Below, in pieces: positions 25,058-31,479 of a DNA stretch of 43,373 bases. The number at the start of each line of letters is the position of its first letter. Position 1 is the first letter of the stretch. The stretch spans positions 1-43,373 of the IMG/VR virus record IMGVR_UViG_3300009156_000049, one strand, 5' to 3'. The position numbers and the translations under genes were made by a program. Below the pieces are notes generated by a model. The model saw nothing but the letters and a program-made list of their open reading frames with translations, was not told the origin of the DNA and made no database searches. The DNA comes from a virus.

Positions 25058-25311
25058 TGAGCAAGAAACGAAAAAAAGGAACTAACAAACGCACTGAGCC
25101 ATCTGAAGAAAAAATACAGCGAATGAACAGAGAAGCTGCGCAGCTAGCAAAGAACGATATTCATGGTCCTCCAGATAGAGCTGCGGGATGGGGCACGCAA
25201 GGCAAAGCACAGTTCTATGGGAAAGCCACTTCGGAAGAAGCTACGCGCGTACAATGTCCAGACTGTGGATTTTCAAAAGGTCGACACGCAGCTAGCTGTC
25301 AGCTCAATTAA
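25057..25311 (+). CDS. Small basic protein with Cys/His zinc-like motif
   Basis: An 84-aa protein coupled to the previous gene (TAATG). The N-terminal half is very basic (SKKRKKGTNKRTEPSEEK). The C-terminus ends with CPDCGFSKGRHAASC, three cysteines and a histidine that could bind zinc. A nucleic-acid or protein-binding role is possible. Family not recognised. Confidence 0.65.
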   Translation: MSKKRKKGTNKRTEPSEEKIQRMNREAAQLAKNDIHGPPDRAAGWGTQGKAQFYGKATSEEATRVQCPDCGFSKGRHAASCQLN

Positions 25312-25314
25312 ACG

Positions 25315-25340
25315 ATCGCAGAAAAAACTTCCGCTTTAAT
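25315..25340 (+). promoter_or_regulatory. CTCGCAGA-family promoter, copy 5
   Basis: ATCGCAGA at 25315-25322, twelve bases, TTTAAT at 25335-25340, followed by AGAAGG. The TTTAATAGAAG end is identical to the promoter-like site near 41552. A hairpin leader follows. Confidence 0.6.
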
Positions 25341-25365
25341 AGAAGGCAAGGATGTGTTAGCATCG

Positions 25366-25402
25366 TCGGGATTTCGAAAGAGATCCCGATCCTTCTTTTT
25401 TG
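25366..25402 (+). terminator. Terminator-like hairpin in a leader (attenuator-like)
   Basis: TCGGGAT at 25366-25372 pairs with ATCCCGA at 25383-25389, followed by TCCTTCTTTTTTG. It stands between promoter copy 5 and the ribosome site GAAGGAGGTG of the gene at 25420, so transcription must read through it to express that gene. Confidence 0.7.
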
Positions 25403-25419
25403 TTTTCGAAGGAGGTGTC

Positions 25420-25569
25420 ATGATTGTTTACGTTGAGAAGGACAAGTACGGCTTCTTCAGTTTTATCTGGGACTGTTTCATGGTCCTGATCACCTGTGGG
25501 CTGTGGTTGATCTGGATCTTCGTACGTGAGATGCGCAAACGGAATTCTCAGTTTCCACCTCACCTATGA
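25420..25569 (+). CDS. Small membrane protein
   Basis: A 49-aa protein from ATG 25420, which has GAAGGAGGTGTC upstream; a longer frame from 25354 would run through the leader hairpin and is less likely. It begins IVYVEKDKYGFFSF, continues with a hydrophobic helix (CFMVLITCGLWLIWIFV) and ends basic (REMRKRNSQ). One membrane helix, basic end probably inside. The stop overlaps the next start (ATGA). Confidence 0.7.
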   Translation: MIVYVEKDKYGFFSFIWDCFMVLITCGLWLIWIFVREMRKRNSQFPPHL

Positions 25570-25736
25570 CATCGTCGAGACGAAAACACAGCAAGGTGTA
25601 TCGAGTGGTACTGCGTTTCCCTCCAGGCCTGAGCCGATCTGTATTCGTGTCAGGTAAGAACAGAAGAGACGCGGAGAAACACGCGCTGGCAAAATATCCG
25701 TCGGCGACAGGAATCGATCGTCACCCGGTCTACTAA
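25566..25736 (+). CDS. Small basic protein
   Basis: A 56-aa ORF coupled by ATGA overlap. It is strongly basic (TSSRRKHSKVYRVVLRFPPG) with an alpha/beta pattern ending SGKNRRDAEKHALAKYPSAT. It resembles small conserved phage proteins of unknown function. The coupling and codon pattern support it. Confidence 0.6.
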   Translation: MTSSRRKHSKVYRVVLRFPPGLSRSVFVSGKNRRDAEKHALAKYPSATGIDRHPVY

Positions 25737-25751
25737 GATGAAAGGTATACT

Positions 25752-26552
25752 ATGAACTTGACTGGATGGTCAGGCCTAGTTCAAAAGGCTAAGTTCTTGG
25801 TAGACGACAATCTACCTACTATCCTGACTGCAGTAGGTGTTACCGGAACAGTTACGACCGCGGTCTTGACAGGAAGGGCCTCGTTCAAGGCAGCTGAGCT
25901 GATCCGAAAAGAAGGTGTGCATCATGATCAATCCAACGGAGAGGTCGTCGACGCTCCTGAACTCTCGAACGCCGCTAAAGCCAAGCTGGTTTGGCATCTT
26001 TACTTGCCACCCGCTGCTGTGGGTGTCACCACAATTGCTAGCATTGTCATGGCGAATCGCGTTGCGTCGACGAGGCTAGCAGCTCTAACGGTTGCTTCCG
26101 CCTTGTCCGAGCGTCGTTTCCAGGAGTATCGCGATAAGGTAGCAGAGAAGTTCGGTGCCCGTGATGCCACCAAGATGCGGGACGAGATCGCACAGGAACG
26201 AGTTTTGAAGAATCCTCGTGATACTCGAGAGGTGATCATCGCTGGTTCGGGCGATGTGCTCTGCTATGACATGCTGACTGGGCGATATTTCATGAGCTCG
26301 GCCGAGAAGATCCGCAAGGCAGAGAATCGAATCAATCACGAGCTGAACAACTTCATGCATGCCAGCTTGACCGAGTTTTACGAGGAAGTTGGTCTGCCTC
26401 CAACCACCTATACCGACATGGTCGGTTGGCATGGCAACGACAATCTAGAAGTACAGATCTCGGCAGTAACCTCCGACGATGAGCGACCTTGTCTGGCAAT
26501 CGACTTCACTCCGCCGCCTAACTCTGAGTATCGACGCTCTCTGTACGATTGA
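25752..26552 (+). CDS. Large membrane protein, DUF6353-like (paralogue A)
   Basis: A 266-aa protein. Two hydrophobic segments, ~23-42 (TILTAVGVTGTVTTAVLTGR) and ~85-105 (PPAAVGVTTIASIVMANRV), are followed by a helical part (SERRFQEYRDKVAEKFGARD) and a soluble C-terminal domain with GSGDVLCYDMLTGRYFMSS and FYEEVGLPPTTYTDMVGW. The architecture matches the protein at 29341, so the two are paralogues of a family common in actinophages that I associate with DUF6353. Role unknown; the large soluble domain suggests a scaffold at the inner membrane. Confidence 0.75.
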   Translation: MNLTGWSGLVQKAKFLVDDNLPTILTAVGVTGTVTTAVLTGRASFKAAELIRKEGVHHDQSNGEVVDAPELSNAAKAKLVWHLYLPPAAVGVTTIASIVMANRVASTRLAALTVASALSERRFQEYRDKVAEKFGARDATKMRDEIAQERVLKNPRDTREVIIAGSGDVLCYDMLTGRYFMSSAEKIRKAENRINHELNNFMHASLTEFYEEVGLPPTTYTDMVGWHGNDNLEVQISAVTSDDERPCLAIDFTPPPNSEYRRSLYD

Positions 26553-26618
26553 AGAGCACATGCTCAGTTCATGGCTGATCTAGAACGAGCATATCTCCGA
26601 TTTGCTAATAGCAGCTAG

Positions 26619-26721
26619 CTCTAGGTGCGGGAGAGTTTCCGCGGGCTCGAGGCGAGACTAGAGTGTGTACGGTACGGCACCAAATAGAACCCGCTTTGCG
26701 ATGCACGGTGCTACGCGGTAC
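26619..26721 (+). ncRNA. Structured non-coding segment A
   Basis: Within the gene-free stretch 26553-26760. CTCTAG (26619-26624) pairs with CTAGAG (26658-26663) and encloses two hairpins: GCGGGA-gagt-TTCCGC (26627-26642, one G-T pair) and CTCG-agg-CGAG (26646-26656), a compact three-way junction. A second unit pairs GCACC (26677-26681) with GGTGC (26707-26711), with GTAC repeats outside it. No T-tract follows. It could be a leader of the small gene at 26761 or a separate RNA. Confidence 0.5.
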
Positions 26722-26760
26722 GCATAAATTTCGGAACCAATTATGAAAGGAATCACCCAT

Positions 26761-26883
26761 ATGAAAGACGTAATGGCAGACGATATGCTGATCGCAACAA
26801 CGCTTGTTGCTGTGCCAGTGTACGCGCTGGTGGTCGGGTTCTTTCTCGGTCTTGATGCCGCACGTTGGTTCGGCTGGGCGTAA
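26761..26883 (+). CDS. 40-aa membrane protein
   Basis: ATG 26761 with GAAAGGAATCACCC upstream. The product has an acidic start (KDVMADDM), a hydrophobic helix (LIATTLVAVPVYALVVGFFL) and an aromatic end (DAARWFGWA). It stands alone between two structured non-coding segments, an odd place for a lone peptide. It may be the coding part of a regulated RNA. Confidence 0.6.
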   Translation: MKDVMADDMLIATTLVAVPVYALVVGFFLGLDAARWFGWA

Positions 26884-26910
26884 CAACAAGTTTTAGCATC
26901 TCGTGATAAA

Positions 26911-27280
26911 CAGAAACTAGCGAATGCTAGCGATTTCCCTGTACGGGTAGAGAGTTTTCACAGATGGGTCGAGGACTGGCAGCCATGCCAGGGAGAAGTC
27001 AGCGGGTGAGTAGCGGGACTTCACGAATTCAAGAGTGGTGAGGATAGACCTACATGACGATCCCGTTGGGATAGCAGGCGGTATGTAGGGAGTGTTGGGT
27101 GCCCTCCCCGGGAACAACTGCCTCACCCGAATATTAGTCCGCGTAATAGAAAGAGCCGACAAAACTCGAGTAGGCGCAACCCTCTCGGGACAACGCGGCT
27201 GCCTCGTTGCGGAGGAATGCGTAACTCAGACTGCTTAGCGGTCACTGAGAATGGGGCCGTATGGGTCCTCGCCGCGGACT
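26911..27280 (+). ncRNA. Large structured non-coding RNA candidate B
   Basis: No convincing gene lies in 26884-27310, but perfect inverted repeats are dense: CTAGC-gaat-GCTAG (26917), CTGGCA-gcca-TGCCAG (26976), GAAGTC/GACTTC (26995/27017), CCTACAT/ATGTAGG (27049/27083) enclosing ATCCC-gtt-GGGAT (27060), and GGGTGAG/CTCACCC (27004/27122), which would make a pseudoknot with the GAAGTC helix. A 3' domain is closed by AGTCCGCG/CGCGGACT (27136/27273) and holds CAACG/CGTTG (27191/27205), CTCAG-ACTGC-tta-GCGGT-ca-CTGAG (27225) and GGGCC/GGTCC (27254/27264). Size and complexity recall ornate phage RNAs such as GOLLD or ROOL, but I recognise no class signature. Confidence 0.65.
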
Positions 27281-27310
27281 AACAATTTGTTGCAATTAAG
27301 GAGTCAAGAT

Positions 27311-27337
27311 ATGCAGAATGTAGTATGGGGCGAGTAA
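27311..27337 (+). CDS. Possible 8-aa leader peptide
   Basis: AAGGAG at 27298-27303 is ideally placed for ATG 27311, which opens an eight-codon frame (MQNVVWGE) whose TAA overlaps ATG 27337 of the next gene. Translation of that gene may therefore depend on reinitiation. The alternative is that AAGGAG serves the in-frame ATG 27325 directly, at a poor distance of 21 bases. Confidence 0.35.
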   Translation: MQNVVWGE

Positions 27338-27558
27338 TGGGACATATTTATCTTTTCGGAGTTTCTATACCAGCATTCCTGATCGTCCGGTATCTCGTTA
27401 TGCGTCCACTGAGGAGCTATCTCAAGTACAGGCGTGATCAAAAAAGACAAGAGGATCAGCACTGGCAAGAGTGGTACGCAAAAATGGATGAAGATTATCC
27501 TTTTCTGCAAGACTTGACGAGAATATCGCGGGAGGCGCGGCAGAAAAGGGATCTCTAA
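27337..27558 (+). CDS. Small membrane protein with charged helix
   Basis: A 73-aa protein; ATG 27337 chosen because it overlaps the stop of the short upstream frame, with ATG 27325 as an alternative adding four residues. A hydrophobic helix (HIYLFGVSIPAFLIVRYLV) is followed by a strongly charged helix (YLKYRRDQKRQEDQHWQEW). One-pass membrane protein, probably with a cytoplasmic coiled tail. Function unknown. Confidence 0.65.
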   Translation: MGHIYLFGVSIPAFLIVRYLVMRPLRSYLKYRRDQKRQEDQHWQEWYAKMDEDYPFLQDLTRISREARQKRDL

Positions 27559-27569
27559 GAAAGGACCCT

Positions 27570-28106
27570 GTGCTCAAGAAGACGATTACGTACAAAGACT
27601 TCAACGAAGAGGAAGTCAGTGAAGACTTCTTCTTCCATTTGTCTAAGGCGGAATTAGTCGAGCTCGAGATGAGTCATAAAGGTGGTCTTTCAGCTGCGCT
27701 AGAACGAATCATCGCAGCTGAGGATAATCAAGGTATTATTGCCGAGTTCAAGAATATCATCTTAACAGCCTACGGCAAACGATCTGAGGATGGTAAGCGT
27801 TTCATCAAGAATCAAGAACTACGGGACGAATTCACCTCGACAGAGGCATATTCAACCTTGTTCATGGAGTTGGTCACGGATACAGACGCAGCCACCGCTT
27901 TTATCAATGGAATTATTCCCGCCGATATGATAGCAGAAGCTGAAAAGCTGGTAGCGGCTAATGCAGAAAAAGAGCGGACGCCTGTTGTGACGCCAATCAC
28001 AAAACCAGAGCTAGTTAGCAGGCAAGAACTGACAGCAATGCCGCAGGAGGATCTCGCGAAGATTGGAGCTCGCATTCAGGCTGGTGAAGTGGAGCTAGTA
28101 GATTAG
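27570..28106 (+). CDS. Tail-assembly-chaperone-like protein outside the tail region
   Basis: A 178-aa protein with GTG start after AAGAAAGGACC. The first ~115 residues (TITYKDFNEEEVSEDFFFHL, LSKAELVELEMS, IILTAYGKRSEDGKRFIKNQ, TEAYSTLFMELVTDTDAATA, FINGIIPADM) match a family often annotated as phage tail assembly chaperone. The C-terminal part is polar with PITKPELVSRQELTAMPQED. This phage already has a chaperone in its tail operon, so this copy in an accessory region is unexpected and may do something else. Confidence 0.6.
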   Translation: MLKKTITYKDFNEEEVSEDFFFHLSKAELVELEMSHKGGLSAALERIIAAEDNQGIIAEFKNIILTAYGKRSEDGKRFIKNQELRDEFTSTEAYSTLFMELVTDTDAATAFINGIIPADMIAEAEKLVAANAEKERTPVVTPITKPELVSRQELTAMPQEDLAKIGARIQAGEVELVD

Positions 28107-28109
28107 CAG

Positions 28110-28135
28110 CTCGCAGAGAAAACTCGGCCTATAAT
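28110..28135 (+). promoter_or_regulatory. CTCGCAGA-family promoter, copy 6
   Basis: CTCGCAGA at 28110-28117, twelve bases, TATAAT at 28130-28135 followed by GAAACC. Same spacing as copies 2 and 3. It begins four bases after the preceding stop and drives the gene at 28162. Confidence 0.72.
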
Positions 28136-28161
28136 GAAACCCACTATTTTTAGGAGTTGAT

Positions 28162-28410
28162 ATGTCGGGACAGCTCACCACGCTTAAGTTGGCGGCACAG
28201 GTTGTCGCGAGCTTCGGTGTAACGAAGATTGTCAACGATATCATCGCGAACAACACCACGATTCAGACCACTGCTGACGCAGTCAAGGTTTGGACGGGGT
28301 CGCTTGTAATCGGATCGATGGTCGTTGATCAGTCGGCGAAACACATCGGAGAACGCATCGACCAGGCTGCTGACTGGTACGCGAGCCGTAAGACAGAAAC
28401 TACTGCATAG
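28162..28410 (+). CDS. Small membrane-associated protein
   Basis: An 82-aa protein after TTTAGGAGTTGAT. Residues ~8-28 (LKLAAQVVASFGVTKIVNDI) and ~44-58 (WTGSLVIGSMVVD) are hydrophobic; the end is charged (GERIDQAADWYASRKTET). It is a single-gene unit between promoter copy 6 and a strong terminator. Function unknown. Confidence 0.7.
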   Translation: MSGQLTTLKLAAQVVASFGVTKIVNDIIANNTTIQTTADAVKVWTGSLVIGSMVVDQSAKHIGERIDQAADWYASRKTETTA

Positions 28411-28417
28411 TAGGGCC

Positions 28418-28456
28418 AAGACTAAGATCTGAAACATGATCTTAGTCTTTTTTTCT
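28418..28456 (+). terminator. Strong Rho-independent terminator
   Basis: AAGACTAAGATC, loop TGAAACAT, GATCTTAGTCTT, then a T-rich run. A perfect 12-bp stem, the best terminator in the window. Its loop resembles that of the terminator at 24539. Confidence 0.93.
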
Positions 28457-28474
28457 TTCTAACTAAGGGAATAC

Positions 28475-29104
28475 ATGGAGCATCCTGAATTTCCGCCAAA
28501 TAGCGAAGTAAGTAAGAGACAGGGCTCCGAAAAGAACATCGAACAAGTTACAACGGGCTCTGTTCGAAGAAAAAGGCCGTCTTTGCGCAAGCAATTCAAA
28601 GACACGTTCATTTCTGGCACCGTCCGAGGTTCACTTCAGTACGCTGTTCTTGATGTGGTGCTTCCGATGGTGAAAGACATGGTTGTCGAAGCAGGAGCAT
28701 CTGCGCTTGAACGGCTGTTCTTCGGAGAGGGTCGACGTCGAGGTGGATCTGCTACGCCACCATCAGGCCCTTACGGTCACGTCAACTATACACGATATTC
28801 TTCGTCGTCCGCCAGATTACCATCTGGACAAAGAGCAATGAGTCGACGGGCACGTCAGGCACAGGACTTCGACGAGATCGTCCTCGATTCACGTACAGAA
28901 GCAGAAGAAGTCATTGACCGTCTATACGATTTGGTAGGTAAATATGACACAGCTACAGTTGCCGACCTCTATGAGCTTGTGGGCCTTGCCTCAAATCACA
29001 CGGATTACAAGTGGGGTTGGGCGGATCTTCATGGGGCAGGCGTTCAGAGAATCCGTGATGGTTATCTTCTCGATCTCCCAGATCCCATCCCCCTCGACTA
29101 CTGA
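28475..29104 (+). CDS. Conserved phage protein of unknown function
   Basis: A 209-aa protein after CTAAGGGAATAC. The N-terminal half is basic (RRKRPSLRKQFKDTFISG) with a helix (SLQYAVLDVVLPMVKDMVVE). A Ser/Gly linker follows, then a well-formed C-terminal domain (DFDEIVLDSRTEAEEVIDRL, TVADLYELVGLASNHTDYKW, GAGVQRIRDGYLLDLPDPIP). I recognise this C-terminal pattern from many Gram-positive phages but know no function. It opens the operon running to the replication genes. Confidence 0.72.
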   Translation: MEHPEFPPNSEVSKRQGSEKNIEQVTTGSVRRKRPSLRKQFKDTFISGTVRGSLQYAVLDVVLPMVKDMVVEAGASALERLFFGEGRRRGGSATPPSGPYGHVNYTRYSSSSARLPSGQRAMSRRARQAQDFDEIVLDSRTEAEEVIDRLYDLVGKYDTATVADLYELVGLASNHTDYKWGWADLHGAGVQRIRDGYLLDLPDPIPLDY

Positions 29105-29160
29105 GGAAGTACGCGCAGCCGCCAAGAAAGTCAAAGCCAGCGTGGAGGAGCTGACCTCCG

Positions 29161-29334
29161 ATGGAGATGAATCAAATCCGGAACTGGGTGAAGGATCTGT
29201 ATCCCCATAGCGCATCTTGGCATCGACGTGTAGATCGGATGTTCGATCAGCAGGTCTTTGCCATCTGGAAAGATCACGAGAGAAAGAAAGAAAAAGAAAT
29301 CGAGCTCAACGGTGAACAACTAACCCTATTCTAA
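29161..29334 (+). CDS. 57-aa conserved small phage protein
   Basis: Product begins EMNQIRNWVKDLYPHSASWH, continues RRVDRMFDQQVFAIWKDHER and ends with a charged helix. The pattern (IR-W-x-x-x-LYP, W-x-x-RV-x-x-M-x-x-x-QV-x-AI) is one I know from other phages, which supports this short ORF. The likely ribosome site GGAGG (29144-29148) can pair with CCTCC (29155-29159) just before the ATG, so initiation may be damped. ATG 29167 is an alternative start. Confidence 0.6.
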   Translation: MEMNQIRNWVKDLYPHSASWHRRVDRMFDQQVFAIWKDHERKKEKEIELNGEQLTLF

Positions 29335-29340
29335 GGAGTT

Positions 29341-30270
29341 ATGATGAAGCTCGTTCCGGGAGCGATCACGCAAAGGGTCGCCCGTGGTACGCTGCTCGCT
29401 CAGAAGAGCTCTCCAGGGCTTTTGCTCGGAGCGGGCATCGTCGGCGTGGGTGTAAGTACAGTTCTAGCTTGTCGTGCTACCCTAAAGATGGACGAAGTGT
29501 TGAACGAAGCGAAGGGTAAGGTCGAGCTGGCCAATACCCTTCAGCACGATGACTACAGCGATTTCGATCGTCGTCGAGATCTGCACGTCATTCGTGTCCA
29601 GACTGTCGTCATGATTGCCAGGCTGTATGCTCCGGCTGTCATTGTCGGCGGGCTCTCGATCGCTGCCCTGATGCGCTCTCATAACATTCTCACCAAGCGT
29701 AACGCAGCGTTGACAGCTGCCTATGCTGCTCTGGAGAAGGGATTTAACGAGTATCGCGCTCGTGTGGTATCCAAGTACGGAGAAGAAGAGGATCGAAACT
29801 TACGCTACGGAACTCGTGAGGTACCCGTAGTGGATCCAGAGACAAAAGAGAAGAAGATGATCACTCGAGTGGCGCCTGGAGAGCCCTCGATTTACGCTCG
29901 CTTCTTCGATCGAACTTGTGGATCCTGGAGTAAAGAACCAGAGTACAACCTGATCTTCCTCAAGGCCCAGCAGAATTGGGCCAACGATCTACTCCATGCT
30001 CGAGGTCATGTCTTCTTGAACGATGTCTACGACATGCTCGGGATGGAGCGCTCGACTGCAGGCGCCGTTGTTGGCTGGCTGTTGACTCGCGATGGCTCAA
30101 CCGACAATTTCGTCAGCTTCGGTGTATTCGAAGGTAAGACCGACAAGGCTCGAGACTTCGTGAATGGCTTCGAGGGATCGGTCCTGTGTGACTTCAATGT
30201 CGACGGGATTATCTACGACAAACTTGATAACGTTCCTAGGGAGGCACTGTCTTGGCAACGGAACAGGTAG
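29341..30270 (+). CDS. Large membrane protein, DUF6353-like (paralogue B)
   Basis: A 309-aa protein after CTAAGGAGTT (ATG 29341 or 29344). Hydrophobic segments at ~24-45 (SPGLLLGAGIVGVGVSTVLA) and ~92-113 (YAPAVIVGGLSIAALM) match those of paralogue A in spacing, as do the AAYAALEKGFNEYRARVVSK helix and the C-terminal DVYDMLGMERSTAGAVVGWL. It is larger, with an insertion near GTREVPVVDPETKEKK. Ends inside the next gene's start. Function unknown; likely acts at the inner membrane with neighbouring membrane proteins. Confidence 0.75.
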   Translation: MMKLVPGAITQRVARGTLLAQKSSPGLLLGAGIVGVGVSTVLACRATLKMDEVLNEAKGKVELANTLQHDDYSDFDRRRDLHVIRVQTVVMIARLYAPAVIVGGLSIAALMRSHNILTKRNAALTAAYAALEKGFNEYRARVVSKYGEEEDRNLRYGTREVPVVDPETKEKKMITRVAPGEPSIYARFFDRTCGSWSKEPEYNLIFLKAQQNWANDLLHARGHVFLNDVYDMLGMERSTAGAVVGWLLTRDGSTDNFVSFGVFEGKTDKARDFVNGFEGSVLCDFNVDGIIYDKLDNVPREALSWQRNR

Positions 30271-30953
30271 TTGAGCACGTAGCCGAAGGTCTCGAAGAAG
30301 CTGCTCAAGTAACCCGTGAGCTTGACATGGGACGGATCGGGTTTGGTCTTGGCGGTCTTGCTGTGGGACTCGCCTTCGGGTTCTACGTCGGATATAGGTT
30401 CAATCGCGCGAAAATTCGTGCTGAGGTGCTGCAGGAAGCCGAAAAAGATATTGAGCAGATTCGGCTGATGTACCGGGATCGAAACAAGCCTACTCCGGAA
30501 GCGATTGTCAGAGAGCAGGGCTACGAAACGCCCGAACCTCCGCGGCCGACTAGGCCTCCGGTTCCGGTACGAAAGCCTGAAACTCTGGTTGAGGAAGTCA
30601 GTCGGGACGAGTGGAACTACAACAAAGAAATCGCCCAGCGCGATCGGAACCATCCTTACATCATCCACGAGAACGAGTTTCAGGAAACGTTCCCGGATTA
30701 CCAGCAGTTGCAGTGGACCTATTATGCAGGCGACAACATCCTCTGCGACGAGCGAGATGAAGTTGTTGTTCGCCCAGAACTGGTGGTCGGTGAGGAAAAT
30801 CTGAAGCGGTTCGGGCACGGATCGAGCGATGACAACATGGTTTATATTCGCAACGACCGGCTCGAGATCGAGTGGGAGATCACCCGTAGTTGGAAGAGTC
30901 ACGCCGAAGAAGTGTTAGGACTGGATCCAGATGAAACTCAAAACTCAGCGTGA
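30252..30953 (+). CDS. One-pass membrane protein with soluble domain
   Basis: A 233-aa protein with TTG start after TAGGGAGGCACTGTC. Residues ~30-50 form a membrane helix (GFGLGGLAVGLAFGFYVGY). A charged helix follows, then a Pro-rich linker (ETPEPPRPTRPPVPVRK), and the C-terminal ~120 residues are a soluble domain (HPYIIHENEFQETFPDYQQL, TYYAGDNILCDERDEVV). Domain order and overlap with both neighbours suggest it works with the DUF6353-like protein upstream. Function unknown. Confidence 0.72.
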   Translation: MATEQVVEHVAEGLEEAAQVTRELDMGRIGFGLGGLAVGLAFGFYVGYRFNRAKIRAEVLQEAEKDIEQIRLMYRDRNKPTPEAIVREQGYETPEPPRPTRPPVPVRKPETLVEEVSRDEWNYNKEIAQRDRNHPYIIHENEFQETFPDYQQLQWTYYAGDNILCDERDEVVVRPELVVGEENLKRFGHGSSDDNMVYIRNDRLEIEWEITRSWKSHAEEVLGLDPDETQNSA

Positions 30954-31455
30954 TCATGAGTATTTTGACTGGTTGACGTCGCAGATTGCGATTCCGGAAA
31001 GAAATCCGAACACGTATCATGGCTTGTTCGAGCGGATGCATGAGACGGAATTTCTGTTTACGGTCATCGGTGACGACAATCGGGTACAAGATGCCCGAGA
31101 TCTACGGGTGCAGTTTTCGCATGGATCCTGGCGAGCACCTCGACGACCGATCTCAGTTCTTGAGATTCTGATCGCGGTTAGTCGCAGAACAGCTTTCATC
31201 TGTGGTGGGATTGCAGAAGAGTGGGCTTGGAATCTGCTCGAGAACCTGAAACTGAACAAAGCATCCGATCCTTTGGGTCGCGGTAAACTCAACCGCATCG
31301 ACGAGACCCTGGAGGCTCTGATCTGGAGAACCTACGAGTACAACGGTAGGGGTGGGTTCTTTCCTCTTCGCGATCCCAAGGAAGATCAAACTAAGGTAGA
31401 AATCTGGTTCCAAATGAACGCCTACGCACTGGAGATCATGGAACTAGATCCCTGA
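30931..31455 (+). CDS. Conserved phage protein next to replication genes
   Basis: A 174-aa protein, ATG 30931 inside the previous gene. Landmarks are HEYFDWLTSQI, YHGLFERMHETEFLFTVIGD, DARDLRVQF, ISVLEILIAVSRRTAF, WNLLENLKLNKAS and a final WFQMNAYALEIMELDP. I recognise the pattern as a family found beside replication genes in Gram-positive phages, but no enzyme motif is visible. It probably shares an operon with the polymerase. Confidence 0.7.
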   Translation: MKLKTQRDHEYFDWLTSQIAIPERNPNTYHGLFERMHETEFLFTVIGDDNRVQDARDLRVQFSHGSWRAPRRPISVLEILIAVSRRTAFICGGIAEEWAWNLLENLKLNKASDPLGRGKLNRIDETLEALIWRTYEYNGRGGFFPLRDPKEDQTKVEIWFQMNAYALEIMELDP

Positions 31456-31479
31456 CCGTGAGACTGGGAAGGGAGGGCA

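Noticed and set aside
27136-27280. Group I intron or RNase P RNA
   Set aside because: I looked for the P7-type conserved core and for the GAGGAAAGTCC block and did not find them; the flanks are not two halves of a gene.
29058-29210. Possible 50-aa gene bridging 28475 and 29161
   Set aside because: The frame is open and its helix-like product is conceivable, but it has no ribosome site and overlaps both better-supported neighbours by about 50 bases each.
30213-30902. 229-aa minus-strand frame
   Set aside because: Antisense to the membrane protein at 30252, which has domains, overlaps and a ribosome site; the minus frame has none.
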